From: Pseudomonas sp. P818
Lineage (GTDB): Bacteria > Pseudomonadota > Gammaproteobacteria > Pseudomonadales > Pseudomonadaceae
DNA: 64,000 bases
Assembly (NCBI RefSeq): GCF_000418555.1
Contig: NZ_ATKM01000006.1
Location: 62,001-126,000, forward strand
Direction: 5' to 3'
In this document: positions 47,174 to 56,000 of the stretch, one piece after another
Layout of the letters: every line of letters starts with the position of its first letter
Numbering within the stretch: the first letter of the stretch is position 1
Translations under genes and position numbers: made by a program
The notes under the pieces: generated by a model
Told to the model about the DNA's origin: nothing
Seen by the model: the letters and a program-made list of their open reading frames with translations, nothing else
The model's database searches: none

Positions 47174-47680
47174 ATGCAAGACCGTGCACAACTGGCCGCT
47201 GAGCAGTGGCAACGACAGCGGCCCGATCTGGATGCTCATTCCATGGCGGTGATCGGCCGCCTGGGGGAGCTGAGCCAGGTGATCAGCCGCGATCATCTGC
47301 TGCCGTTCTTTGCCGTACACGGGCTGCAGGCCGGTGAGTTCGACCTGCTCGCCACCCTGCGTCGCGCGGGCGAGCCTTATGCGCTGATGCCCACAGCGTT
47401 GTACGAGAGCGCGATGATTTCCTCGGGCGGCATGACCAGCCGCATCGACCGCCTGGAAAAGGCCGGGCTGATCGAACGGCGCAAACATCCCAGCGACCGT
47501 CGTGGTGTGCTGGTGGCTCTGACCCCGGCCGGGTTCGAACTGATCGACGGTATGCTCGCCGCCCATGTGGCCAACCTGCAGCGTGTGCTTTCAGGATTGA
47601 CCGTGGACGAGCAGCGGGCGTTGCATGAATTGACCGGCAAGTTGCTGGCGGGGCTGGCTGAGTGCGAGGGAGGGCGCTGA
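47174..47680 (+). CDS. MarR-family transcriptional regulator
   Basis: 168-residue winged-helix repressor. The DNA-binding core is AGEPYALMPTALYESAMISSGGMTSRIDRLEKAGLIERR, followed by the wing HPSDRRGVLVALTPAG, diagnostic for MarR. An extended N terminus of about 35 residues is common in this branch. It probably represses itself and the divergent transporter through the palindrome at 47143. The next gene starts immediately after its stop. Confidence 0.9.
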   Translation: MQDRAQLAAEQWQRQRPDLDAHSMAVIGRLGELSQVISRDHLLPFFAVHGLQAGEFDLLATLRRAGEPYALMPTALYESAMISSGGMTSRIDRLEKAGLIERRKHPSDRRGVLVALTPAGFELIDGMLAAHVANLQRVLSGLTVDEQRALHELTGKLLAGLAECEGGR

Positions 47681-47992
47681 ATGAGCTATCAGATACGGAT
47701 CTATATGCACCCCGACGTTGAGTCGGTTCGAGGAGCAAATACGTTAGCCCTCTGGGAGGCAGGGTGGCCGCGGTGGGTCGATGAACTGGCCGAAGCCGGG
47801 AAGCTTACGCAGACCCGCTCGGACAACTTCCCAAGCCTGTACAGGGGGGCGGCCAGCGACATACTGCCGATGCTGCCGGCGAACCGGAGAACGTCCCCGG
47901 CGCTTTACTTCACGCCTGAACTGCTCCAGGAACGGATCAACGCATGCCCGCGCGATGCTGAACTAGGCATCGAAATCTGGGATCAGTGTTGA
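47681..47992 (+). CDS. Uncharacterised 103-residue protein
   Basis: The ATG follows the marR stop directly (TGAATG), so it is translated with the regulator. The sequence begins MSYQIRIYMHPDVESVRGAN and is of mixed composition, without signal peptide or membrane helix. No family recognised. Expressed with a MarR repressor, it may belong to the same stress or efflux response, which is inference. Confidence 0.6.
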   Translation: MSYQIRIYMHPDVESVRGANTLALWEAGWPRWVDELAEAGKLTQTRSDNFPSLYRGAASDILPMLPANRRTSPALYFTPELLQERINACPRDAELGIEIWDQC

Positions 47993-48446
47993 CCCACCAC
48001 TCGGTCGGAAGATGAAAGACGCCCTGGACGCAGTTCGCAAGGGCGTCCGATTGTTGGCCTGTCGCCTGGATTGAGCGCGGCGAAATCCGGGGTAGTTCAT
48101 CGGGGCCGCTGTTGCTTCAAGCTTCATCGGTTCGGAGTCGCATATTTCGAGCATCGATGGCGCTTGAAGAAGCGCTGGACAAGCTGCGCGTTGTCCGCCC
48201 TACGCCTCGGTTTCACCGGAAGGTGGATGGGGCTCTTCATCCGCCGTTGCAGTGGATGTCCGGGCTAGTGGCAGCTGCGGCTTCGGTCGTTTAAGGGGGG
48301 CGGTGATAGAAATCGGGACGAACCCAATAGTTCGTCAGAATGGCAAAAGGGGCTCGGTCGTGTTCGGTCGTCTAGCCTTAGCCAGTGATCTTCCTGATTC
48401 ATCTGGGTTCTGAGGAGCGGCTGCTCAGTTCTTTACGGCGAAAACA
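47993..48446. other. Gap with degraded repeat elements
   Basis: 454 bases without a credible gene. 48171-48204, read on the minus strand, matches the GTAGGGTGGACAACGCGAAG-type element found at 34316 and 34581, with changes. 48222-48245 (GGTGGATGGGGCTCTTCATC then CGCC) is a weak copy of the GGTGGATGA hairpin. The rest shows no recognisable signal. Confidence 0.55.
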
Positions 48447-49190
48447 ATGGGAAATGCCATGAACCTTCTACGCATCTTTGCTACCGCCCTGGGCGCCGTG
48501 TTTCTGGCCAACTCGGCTACAGCACAGGAGTGGGTCAATGTCGGTATCTGGGGCAACGGTATTCTGAGCCAGTCGGCGCTTCGGAATGCTGAGGAAGCAA
48601 CCAGAGAGGGCGCTGACGAAGCCGAACGTGACGAGTCCGATGCTTCCGCGCAGACTCGGCGCGAAGACGCTGCCGCCCTGTTCTTTGATCGTTCAGGCGA
48701 CCTGACCGGGCAAATCGAAGAAGCGGTTGCACAACGTCTGTCCGAGATGGTGTCGGTCCGATTTCAGATGGAAGACCCGTCCTACCTGGTAAAGACCGCA
48801 GGCACTCGCGCTATCTACCGAAAGGAACTGGCAAAGCGTGGCCTGCCGGAGGATTCTCTCAGCGGAGCTACAGCGCTGTTTCTCGCCGTCGGTTGGGAGC
48901 TCGCCAATGGGCGGGCGTTGTCTGACGCACAAACAGCAGCCATTTACCGGCAGACCGCTAGCGGGTTAGGGCAGTCTCCTTTGGCTCGCAAGAGTGGTCC
49001 AGAGCTCCAGCAGGAGTCCGAGATACGCTTGATAATAACCGCGCTGTGGCTGGAGGAGGCGCGCGTACGTTCATCGTCTTCTCGCTCGAAGCAGGACCTA
49101 GCCGATGCGGTCAGGAACGACTTGAAGGCGATCACTCGCAATGACATGCGTGCCTATAAAGTGACAGAGAATGGGTTCACAGGGCTGTAG
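48447..49190 (+). CDS. Uncharacterised exported protein
   Basis: Up to 247 residues. The signal peptide MNLLRIFATALGAVFLANSATAQ starts at a second ATG (48459), which may be the true start. The mature part is hydrophilic and rich in Glu, Arg, Ser and Ala, with a conserved-looking centre ATALFLAVGWELANGRALSD. No domain was assigned with confidence. Codon use is less GC-biased than in the neighbours, hinting at acquisition. Confidence 0.6.
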   Translation: MGNAMNLLRIFATALGAVFLANSATAQEWVNVGIWGNGILSQSALRNAEEATREGADEAERDESDASAQTRREDAAALFFDRSGDLTGQIEEAVAQRLSEMVSVRFQMEDPSYLVKTAGTRAIYRKELAKRGLPEDSLSGATALFLAVGWELANGRALSDAQTAAIYRQTASGLGQSPLARKSGPELQQESEIRLIITALWLEEARVRSSSSRSKQDLADAVRNDLKAITRNDMRAYKVTENGFTGL

Positions 49191-49235
49191 TGATTCGGTA
49201 GTAGGGCCGCCTCCCGTTCTGGCAATCGCCGCTGC

Positions 49236-50129
49236 TCACATCCGGTGATGCTCGACCAGAAAATCCACGAACACCCGCACCCGCGCCGGCATTGCCGAGC
49301 CGCCGACGAACACCGCATGAATCGGTTCCCTGTCGCCGGGGTTGAAGGCCTGCAACAGCGGCACCAGATCGCCGCGCTGGATGTCCTCGGCCACGGTGAA
49401 CTCGCCGATGCGCGCGATGCCGGCCCCAACCCGTGCAAATTGCGCTAGCGCCTCGCCGCTGCTGCATTCGATATTGCCGCAGACCTTGAGTGAGAACGCC
49501 TGGCCGTCGCGTATGAATGGCCAGTTGGGTTCGGCGCGGCGGAAGTTGAAGCGCAGGCAGTTGTGCTGCAGCAGGTCTTCCGGCTGCTGCGGTGTGCCAT
49601 GGCGCTGCAAATAGTCTGGGGAGGCCACCACCACCTGGCCGGTATCGCCGACTTTTCGTGCGGTCAACGGGCTGTCCGGTAGCAGGCCGAAGCGCACGGC
49701 CACGTCCGCTTGGCCGCCGAGAATGTCGACCACTTCGTCGCCCAGGCTGAGGTCGACGGTGATGTTCGGGTAACGCGCGCTGAACGCCGCCACCAGCGGC
49801 ACGATGGTCATCCGGCCGTGGCCGAGCGCGGCACTCACGCGCAAGCGGCCCCGCGGCACGCCCTGATCGGCGATGGCTTCTTCGACCTCCGCCATATCGG
49901 CAAGGATGCGCCGGGCCCCGCGCAGGTACGCCTCGCCCTCGGCGGTAAAGGTTATTGCACGAGTGGTGCGCAGCAGCAGGCGGGTGCCAAGGCGCTGCTC
50001 GGTGCGCGCGATGATCCGGCTGACCGCCGAAGGTGTCAGCCCCAGTGCACGTGCGGCGGCCGACAGGCTGCCTTCCTCCGCCACGGTGGCGAACACCACC
50101 ATGTCGCCCGACCTGCCATTGACGTCCAT
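49236..50129 (-). CDS. LysR-family transcriptional regulator
   Basis: 297 residues: winged helix-turn-helix at about 5-65 (DMVVFATVAEEGSLSAAARALG, SAVSRIIARTEQRLGTRLLLRTTR) and effector domain. The ATG at 50129 has GGAG five bases upstream; the longer frame by 13 codons lacks this. It resembles the CrgA/AaeR-like subgroup with the long RTTRAITFTAEG stretch. Divergent from the MFS gene with 95 bases between, so it is the likely regulator of that transporter. Confidence 0.87.
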   Translation of the reverse strand: MDVNGRSGDMVVFATVAEEGSLSAAARALGLTPSAVSRIIARTEQRLGTRLLLRTTRAITFTAEGEAYLRGARRILADMAEVEEAIADQGVPRGRLRVSAALGHGRMTIVPLVAAFSARYPNITVDLSLGDEVVDILGGQADVAVRFGLLPDSPLTARKVGDTGQVVVASPDYLQRHGTPQQPEDLLQHNCLRFNFRRAEPNWPFIRDGQAFSLKVCGNIECSSGEALAQFARVGAGIARIGEFTVAEDIQRGDLVPLLQAFNPGDREPIHAVFVGGSAMPARVRVFVDFLVEHHRM

Positions 50130-50224
50130 TTGTGCTCCGTAAGCAAAGGTGTTTGTCAGAAAGGCCATCTACCGCCGTCAAGGTTTGGATCCTAGCATGC
50201 GCGGCATAGATGAGGAGCCTTTCC

Positions 50225-51391
50225 ATGCGTATCAATCCACCACTCGTTGCACTCGCCATCGGTGCCTTCGGCATCGGCGTTACCGAGTTCGCCCCCATGG
50301 GCATGTTGCCGGGCATCGCCAGCGATCTCGGCGTTTCCATTCCCGCTGCGGGCTTGCTGGTCAGCGCCTACGCCCTCGGTGTGCTGCTCGGCGCGCCCTT
50401 GATGACCCTGACCACTGGCAAGATTCCCCGGCGCTACCTGCTGATCGGGCTGATGGCCATCTTCACCCTGGGCAACCTGATGTCGGCCCTGGCCACCGAT
50501 TACTACAGCCTGCTAATCGCTCGAGTGGTGACCTCGCTGAACCACGGCGCCTTCTTCGGCGTCGGCTCCATCGTCGCCGCCAGCGTGGTCGCGCCGGACA
50601 AGCGTGCAGGGGCGGTGGCGGCCATGTTCATGGGCCTGACATTGGCGACCATTGGCGGCGTGCCGCTGGCCACCTGGTTCGGTGAGGTGTTCGGCTGGCG
50701 TACGGCTTTTGCGGGCATTACCGGCCTGGGCGTATTGGCGATGCTCGCGCTGTGGTTCGCGCTGCCCAACGTGCCGCTGCCAAAAAGCGACGGCGTGCTG
50801 GCGGAAATCCGCGTGCTGGGCCGTGGCCCGGTGCTGGCGGCACTGGCCCTGACCGTGATCGGTTCCAGCGCGATGTTCACCGTGTTCACCTACATCGCAC
50901 CGATCCTCAGCAGCGAGACCCAGGCGTCCACCGCCTTCATCACCGCCATGCTGGTGCTGTACGGCATCGGCCTGACGCTGGGCAATGTGTGGGGCGGCAA
51001 GGCCGCGGATCGCTCCGTCGACCGCACCCTGATCGTCTCGCTGAGTGCGCTGATCCTGGTCTTGCTGGCCTTCACCGTGCTGATGCGCTGGCCGCTGCCG
51101 GCGGCCCTGGCCATCCTGATCTGGGGCATCGCCAGCTTCGCCATCGTGCCGCCGCTGCAGATGCGCGTGATGGAGGCCGCCAAGGCCGCACCTAACCTGG
51201 CCTCGGCGGTGAATATCGGCGCCTTCAACCTCGGTAACGCCATTGGCGCCGCGCTGGGCGGTGCGGTGATCAAGGCGGGGTTGGGCTACCCGGCGATTTC
51301 CCTGGCCGGCGCAGCGATGGCCGGGTTGGGGCTGCTGATGGTGCTGGGGTTTGCCTGGCGCTCCAGAGGTGCAGCGGCGCTAGCGGTTTAA
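50225..51391 (+). CDS. MFS transporter, DHA1 sugar/drug efflux type
   Basis: 388 residues with twelve transmembrane helices. N-terminal motif GIGVTEFAPMGMLPGIASDLGV is typical of the arabinose-efflux/YdhP-type DHA1 members, and the loop between helices 2 and 3 reads GAPLMTLTTGKIPRR. The ATG at 50225 has GAGGAG nine bases upstream; the longer frame is not needed. Substrate unknown; control by the divergent LysR protein is likely. Confidence 0.87.
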   Translation: MRINPPLVALAIGAFGIGVTEFAPMGMLPGIASDLGVSIPAAGLLVSAYALGVLLGAPLMTLTTGKIPRRYLLIGLMAIFTLGNLMSALATDYYSLLIARVVTSLNHGAFFGVGSIVAASVVAPDKRAGAVAAMFMGLTLATIGGVPLATWFGEVFGWRTAFAGITGLGVLAMLALWFALPNVPLPKSDGVLAEIRVLGRGPVLAALALTVIGSSAMFTVFTYIAPILSSETQASTAFITAMLVLYGIGLTLGNVWGGKAADRSVDRTLIVSLSALILVLLAFTVLMRWPLPAALAILIWGIASFAIVPPLQMRVMEAAKAAPNLASAVNIGAFNLGNAIGAALGGAVIKAGLGYPAISLAGAAMAGLGLLMVLGFAWRSRGAAALAV

Positions 51392-51407
51392 GAAGAGACA
51401 CCTTAGA

Positions 51408-51427
51408 AGGGGGGATTAATCCCCCCT
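51408..51427. terminator. Hairpin between MFS gene and the CMD gene
   Basis: AGGGGGGATTAATCCCCCCT is a perfect 20-base palindrome between two converging genes, probably a bidirectional terminator. Confidence 0.72.
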
Positions 51428-51432
51428 CCGGT

Positions 51433-51882
51433 TTACGCCTTCGCAGCAGGGCTCAAGCGAAAGCTGACACCCATGCGGTTGAACGCGTTCATGGCTGCGA
51501 TAGCCGCCGTAAGGTCGACCAGGTCTTTCGGGGTGAATGCTGACGATGCCGCGGCATAAGCCTCATCGGAAACATGCGTTTCGCCGACCAGGGTCACTTC
51601 TTCCGTCCAGACCAAGGCGGAACGTTCCTGCTCGGAAAACAGATGCGCGGCCTCATGCCAGACCGGCACCAGAACGAGCTTTTCTACTGACATACCTCCC
51701 TTGATCAGATCTCGCGAATGGATATCGATGCAGTGCGCGCATCCATTGATTTGCGATGCCCGCAAGAACACGAGATGTATGAGCTGAGGCGGCAGGTTCG
51801 TTCCGGTGGTGACGTAATGGTGCAACCCTCCCAGTGCTTTAGCTGCACCGGGTGAAGCCGCAAACCAGTCAAGACGAGTCAT
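51433..51882 (-). CDS. Carboxymuconolactone decarboxylase/AhpD-type protein
   Basis: 149 residues of the AhpD-like fold. The redox pair is in INGCAHCIDIHS (Cys48 and Cys51) with the usual histidine behind it, marking it as a peroxidase-type (AhpD) rather than a true decarboxylase. Such proteins remove peroxides with a thiol donor. It stands alone, convergent to the MFS gene. Confidence 0.88.
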   Translation of the reverse strand: MTRLDWFAASPGAAKALGGLHHYVTTGTNLPPQLIHLVFLRASQINGCAHCIDIHSRDLIKGGMSVEKLVLVPVWHEAAHLFSEQERSALVWTEEVTLVGETHVSDEAYAAASSAFTPKDLVDLTAAIAAMNAFNRMGVSFRLSPAAKA

Positions 51883-52072
51883 AGAGCAGTACCCTTTGTG
51901 GATGGGGGAGTCGGTAAGGTCTGCTCAATTAAGGCAATTAAGAGGATCAAGGTATTGATCCAATTAATGGCTGAATGAATGGTCCACTTTGTGGAGTAGC
52001 CGTTGTGGATTTTGATGCGGCAGAGCGTGGGAACGATCATGAAGAGGCGAGGGTATGCCCTCGCCTGAGTCG
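51883..52072. other. Upstream region of the CMD gene
   Basis: A/T-rich gap of 190 bases. A frame on the minus strand (51879-52127) runs through it but has no family resemblance and is not called. No operator recognised. Confidence 0.4.
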
Positions 52073-52375
52073 TTACAACCGCAACTCCGTGCGCAATGCC
52101 TGATGCCCACCGCCTAGCGGTGAGCACAGGCGCTGGTGGATGCGGCTAAGAAAACCCAGCTCGAAGGCATGGCGCTGTGCGCCCGGCGGGTAGAGCTGCC
52201 GCTCCAGCAGCAGATTGGCCCATAGCCAGCCGCTGTTGGCGTCGTCCAGCCAGGCCTGCGCGGTTTGTATGCCATGGCCGAAGCTCGCCTGGCAATCTGC
52301 GTTCCAGCCAAGTTCGGCAGACGGTTGCCCGTCATGGGCGGGCAGGTGGGTGAGGTACCGTTGCGGCTCAATCAT
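52073..52375 (-). CDS. Uncharacterised 100-residue protein
   Basis: Soluble protein beginning MIEPQRYLTHLPAHDGQPSA, rich in Trp, His and Leu. No domain recognised. Its ATG overlaps the end of the 80-residue gene by eight bases, so the two form a small operon read leftward. Confidence 0.6.
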   Translation of the reverse strand: MIEPQRYLTHLPAHDGQPSAELGWNADCQASFGHGIQTAQAWLDDANSGWLWANLLLERQLYPPGAQRHAFELGFLSRIHQRLCSPLGGGHQALRTELRL

Positions 52376-52610
52376 GCTCGGCCCTCCCGGCTGCCTGGGC
52401 GATGGCCCGGCGGTAGAGCACGATCAACTCGCTGAGCAGCGCATGGGTGGTGCTTGCCAACTCCGGCTCGGGCATGCGCCGCAGCAGTTTGGTCAGTAAT
52501 GCCGCGCGATATTCGGCCGCTGCCTGCAAGGGGCAATCGTCGGCCACATGGCTGTGCAAGGGATTGCGTGGCGTGGGAAAGGGGATAACGACGGATTCAG
52601 ACTTGGTCAT
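52368..52610 (-). CDS. Uncharacterised 80-residue protein
   Basis: Begins MTKSESVVIPFPTPRNPLHS and continues with a helical region (YRAALLTKLLRRMPEPELAS). GGAGG lies six bases before the ATG, so translation is well supported. No known domain. A long structured leader (see 52744) precedes it. Confidence 0.62.
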   Translation of the reverse strand: MTKSESVVIPFPTPRNPLHSHVADDCPLQAAAEYRAALLTKLLRRMPEPELASTTHALLSELIVLYRRAIAQAAGRAEHD

Positions 52611-52743
52611 GCGGCACCTCCAAAACGGAAGTCGACACGAAAGCCAGCAGCCCAGGGCGGAGCCCTTGGGTAAAAGGGGGATAGTGCATTTTCCTTATGC
52701 TCCTTGGACAGATTAAGGAGCCGCTTCCCAGCCTTCTCACGAG

Positions 52744-52829
52744 CTATGGAGGCGGACCGTGCAAGGGTGAGAAACCGGCGTCCAAGGGAACCGGCCAGGC
52801 CGAGGCCTGCCTCACACGGCCCGCCATAG
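52744..52829 (-). ncRNA. Structured RNA element in the leader of the 80-residue gene
   Basis: Read on the minus strand, CTATGG pairs with CCATAG and CGGGCCGTG with CACGGTCCG (one G-U), separated by a three-base bulge, making a 15-pair closing stem. Inside, TGAG pairs with CTCA and a GGCCTCGGCC hairpin forms, giving a multi-branched fold. It lies 134-219 bases before the gene start. It may be a leader riboregulator or a repeated Pseudomonas RNA module; no named family was matched. Confidence 0.5.
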
Positions 52830-52848
52830 AAATGCGGTAACCGGGCAC

Positions 52849-52941
52849 AAAAAAAGCGCCGGCTACACTGCTATGGCGCTTCCGCGCCTTGGACGAAGTT
52901 CGGGTTCTCACGCCCGGTCACGGGATTGACCGTGACGGGCG
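52849..52941 (-). ncRNA. Candidate small RNA with its own terminator
   Basis: On the minus strand a hairpin CGCCCGTCACGG with its complement CCGTGACCGGGCG (52911-52941) is followed by about 30 bases of single strand and then by AAGCGCC/GGCGCTT (52854-52881) and seven T residues (52849-52855), a normal Rho-independent terminator. No gene precedes this terminator on that strand, so a short transcript of roughly 95-150 bases is implied. Promoter not located. Confidence 0.5.
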
Positions 52942-53084
52942 GACTTTAGCGCGGGGTGAAAGACAGGGCAAGGTGTGGAGGGGCGGCTGTCGGCCAGAAA
53001 CGGACATTGATGGTTGGCTTCGTTTCTTACAAAGTTGCCGAGCTTTATGATCGATCTTCGACAACCAGTTTTTAATGGATTGCT

Positions 53085-56000
53085 ATGACTGGCTTTCTTG
53101 ACGAATACATCCCGCTCGATCGAACTTTCCATGAACTCGCGCTTGAGCCAGGAGCGAACGACGATGTCGATCTGACTCGCCGTCTAGGGCACGGCGAAAG
53201 CCTTCGTTGGCCCAATCTCTTAAGCGAATATCGCGTAATTCTGCTATCTGAGGCCGGCTCGGGCAAAACTGAAGAAATCCGTAATACCGCCCGCAAGCTT
53301 CGGCAAGATGGGAAGTCTGCTTTCTTTGTTCGGATTGAGCACGTAAGTCAGGATTTCGAGTATGCCTTCGAGGAGGGCAACTTCGAGGAATTCAGCGCCT
53401 GGGTTGCGTCTGGAGAGGAAGGATGGTTGCTTCTCGACTCGGTCGACGAGGCCCGGCTGCGCGATCCAAAGGATTTCGAGCGTGCAATCAGGAAACTCGG
53501 ACGGTTGCTCGCAGGAGTGCTCCAGCAGGTTCATATAGTCATCACAGGACGAACGACGGCATGGCGTGCGAAGACAGATTTGCTGCTGTGCCGAGGCGCA
53601 CTTCCCTATCGTCCTGACGAGAATGCCGCTGATGAATGCGCGTTAGCGGAAGATGCGATGGGTATCGCCACGCAAAAAGTGGAGGCAAGTTCAAACCTCA
53701 CTGCATCATTCAAGATCGTTGCACTCGATGATCTTCATGGAGCTCAGATCGACACTTTCTTGCAGGCCAAAAAAGTGCATGACTCCAAGGCGTTCCGCGC
53801 TGCGGTGGATCGCCAAGATGCTTGGTGGCTGACCACCCGCCCGCAGGATCTAGCCGAGCTCGTCGAATTCTGGAACGATCATAAGCGGATCGGCTCACGT
53901 TTTGAGCTTATGCAGAGCAGTATTTCCCGCCGCTTGGAGGAGCGTGACCAAGATCGATCAGAGGCTCGTCCGATAGCTACCAAGAGATTGCGCCTAGGCG
54001 CACAACTGGTCGCAGCGGCGACTACGCTCGCGCACCAGTCGGCAATTCGAGTCCCCGATGGGGCCGACAACGCGAAGGGTATCGCGATTCGGGAAGTACT
54101 TTCTGACTGGGACGACATCGAGTGCGCGACCTTGCTCAGTCGGCCGATATTTGACGAGGGCATCTACGGCACGGTCCGTTTCCATCATCGATCAGTACGC
54201 GAATATCTCACTGCCGAATGGCTACACGCACTGATCGTCGACGAAGGCTCACGCGCGCGGATTGAGAGTTTGTTCTTCCGGTCGCAATATGGAATCGAGG
54301 TAATCGTCCCTACGATGCGGCCGGTACTGTCCTGGCTCGCCATCCTTGACGAACGTATCCTCGCCCGAGTCTCTCGGCTTGCACCTGAAATCCTTTTCGA
54401 AGGTGGTGATCCGAGCCAACTGCCGAGCGAAACGCGAAGCAATATCTTGCGCCAAGCCTGCGAGCAGCTCGCACAGCCAGCTCATGGGCGATCACTCATT
54501 GATTACTCCGCCGTCCAACGTTTCGCGAATGTTGATCTCACTAAAGATATCAAGGCCCTACTCGCCCAATATGGTGAGGACAATAATATTGCCTGGTTCT
54601 TGCTGCGCATGGTCTGGCAAGGCGAGATTGCAGGAGTTACTGCAGAAGTCAAAAGCTTCGCAATCAATTCGCGTAACGAATACACGCGTATCGCAGCTTT
54701 TCATGCCTTGGCGACAATTGGCTCTGCCTCGGATCAGGCCGAAGTTCGGAACGCCTTCCTTGTAGAGAGTGAAGAGCTGAACCGCGACTGGCTCGCGGAG
54801 CTGATTCCCGAACTTCCGCAGGATGACGAGACCTTAGAGTGGCTGCTCCGAGCATTGGAGCGTGCGCCAGCCAAAGAGCAGTTCGCAGTCGACAGCCTCA
54901 TGCTCGCCTTGTCGCAACTGGTCTCTGACTGGCCGTTGCCGCTGCTACCCAGGCTAGTCACCGGACTCAATACTCTACTGGAGACGCCGCCGGTTATCGA
55001 ACGGCGCTATTGCGAGATTTCGAGGCAATACAGCTGGTTGGCGCACGCTGCTGGCCTGTCTGTTCTCCGCCTCATAGAAGCTCGTGATCTGACTGTACTC
55101 GAGCACGCGTCTCTCTCGATCCTTCGCACATTACCGAGCGCTCAGGACATTGGGGGCAACGAGTTTCACGACATAAATGGGGACCTGTCTAAGCGTGTCG
55201 TCGAATGGCCTGAGCTCAACCATGCACTGTTCTGGCACGATGTCGCCAAAACTCGTGCTGCCTTAGCAGGAGAGCGTCTCTTCAACCATTGGCAGGTAGG
55301 CATCTTCGGGCATTATTGGACGTTAGGTGCCAGCAACTTCGACACTATCTGCAACGATATAGCCATCAAGCTACTGCTCGATGACAAGCTCGTTGCGCTC
55401 ACTTTGGCTTTTTCGATTTACCGGGAAAACGGCCGGCCCGCCGCGTGGCGTATTCGATTGAAGAGTCTCTCAAAGGGTGAGGTCGAGCTCGAGTCAACGC
55501 TTAACGCTCTACTGCATCCACCGGCCAAGGACAGACAAAAATGGCGACAGCAAGAAGCGCATTGGAAGAAGCGTGCGGCACAGCAAGCAAAGGCTCGGCA
55601 AGCGAACGAGCGTAAGTGGAAGGAGTATCTCGACGCGAATGTCGAGGCGCTGCGCAATCCGAGCAAACCGGGTGTCCTCACAAACTCCCAGTGTTATTTG
55701 CTCCAGCGCATGCGCGGAAATGGCATCAATTCGAACCAATGGAGTGAGGGGAACTGGCGTTCAATTATCCCTGAATTTGGTCTGCCAGTTGCGCGGGCGT
55801 TTCGCGATGGTGCGGTCAGCTTTTGGCGCAGCTATCGTCCGCAGTTGCTGTCAGAAGGAGCTAAGCCCAACACCACACCGTTTAGCGTCGTCTTCGGGTT
55901 GACGGGGCTTTCAATTGAGGCGCGAGAGGATTCCGACTGGATCAAGGGGCTCTCGCAGGCTGAAGTCGACGTTGCGACACGCTTTGCACTTCTTGAGCTC

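Larger units (their letters stand above)
52611..53084. other. Leader and small-RNA region between the hypothetical operon and the NTPase-nuclease gene
   Basis: 474 bases without a protein gene. It contains a structured element (52744-52829) and a candidate minus-strand small RNA (52849-52941), listed separately. From 52990 onward the sequence becomes A/T-rich and should hold the promoter of the gene at 53085; TATGAT at 53046-53051 is the best -10 candidate. Confidence 0.55.

Noticed and set aside
47993..48446. Short frames at 48071 and 48112 as genes
   Set aside because: They lie in degraded repeats and have no ribosome site or family resemblance.
51879..52127. 82-codon minus-strand frame before the CMD gene
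   Set aside because: Low-complexity composition, no ribosome site, overlaps the 100-residue gene; better seen as noncoding.
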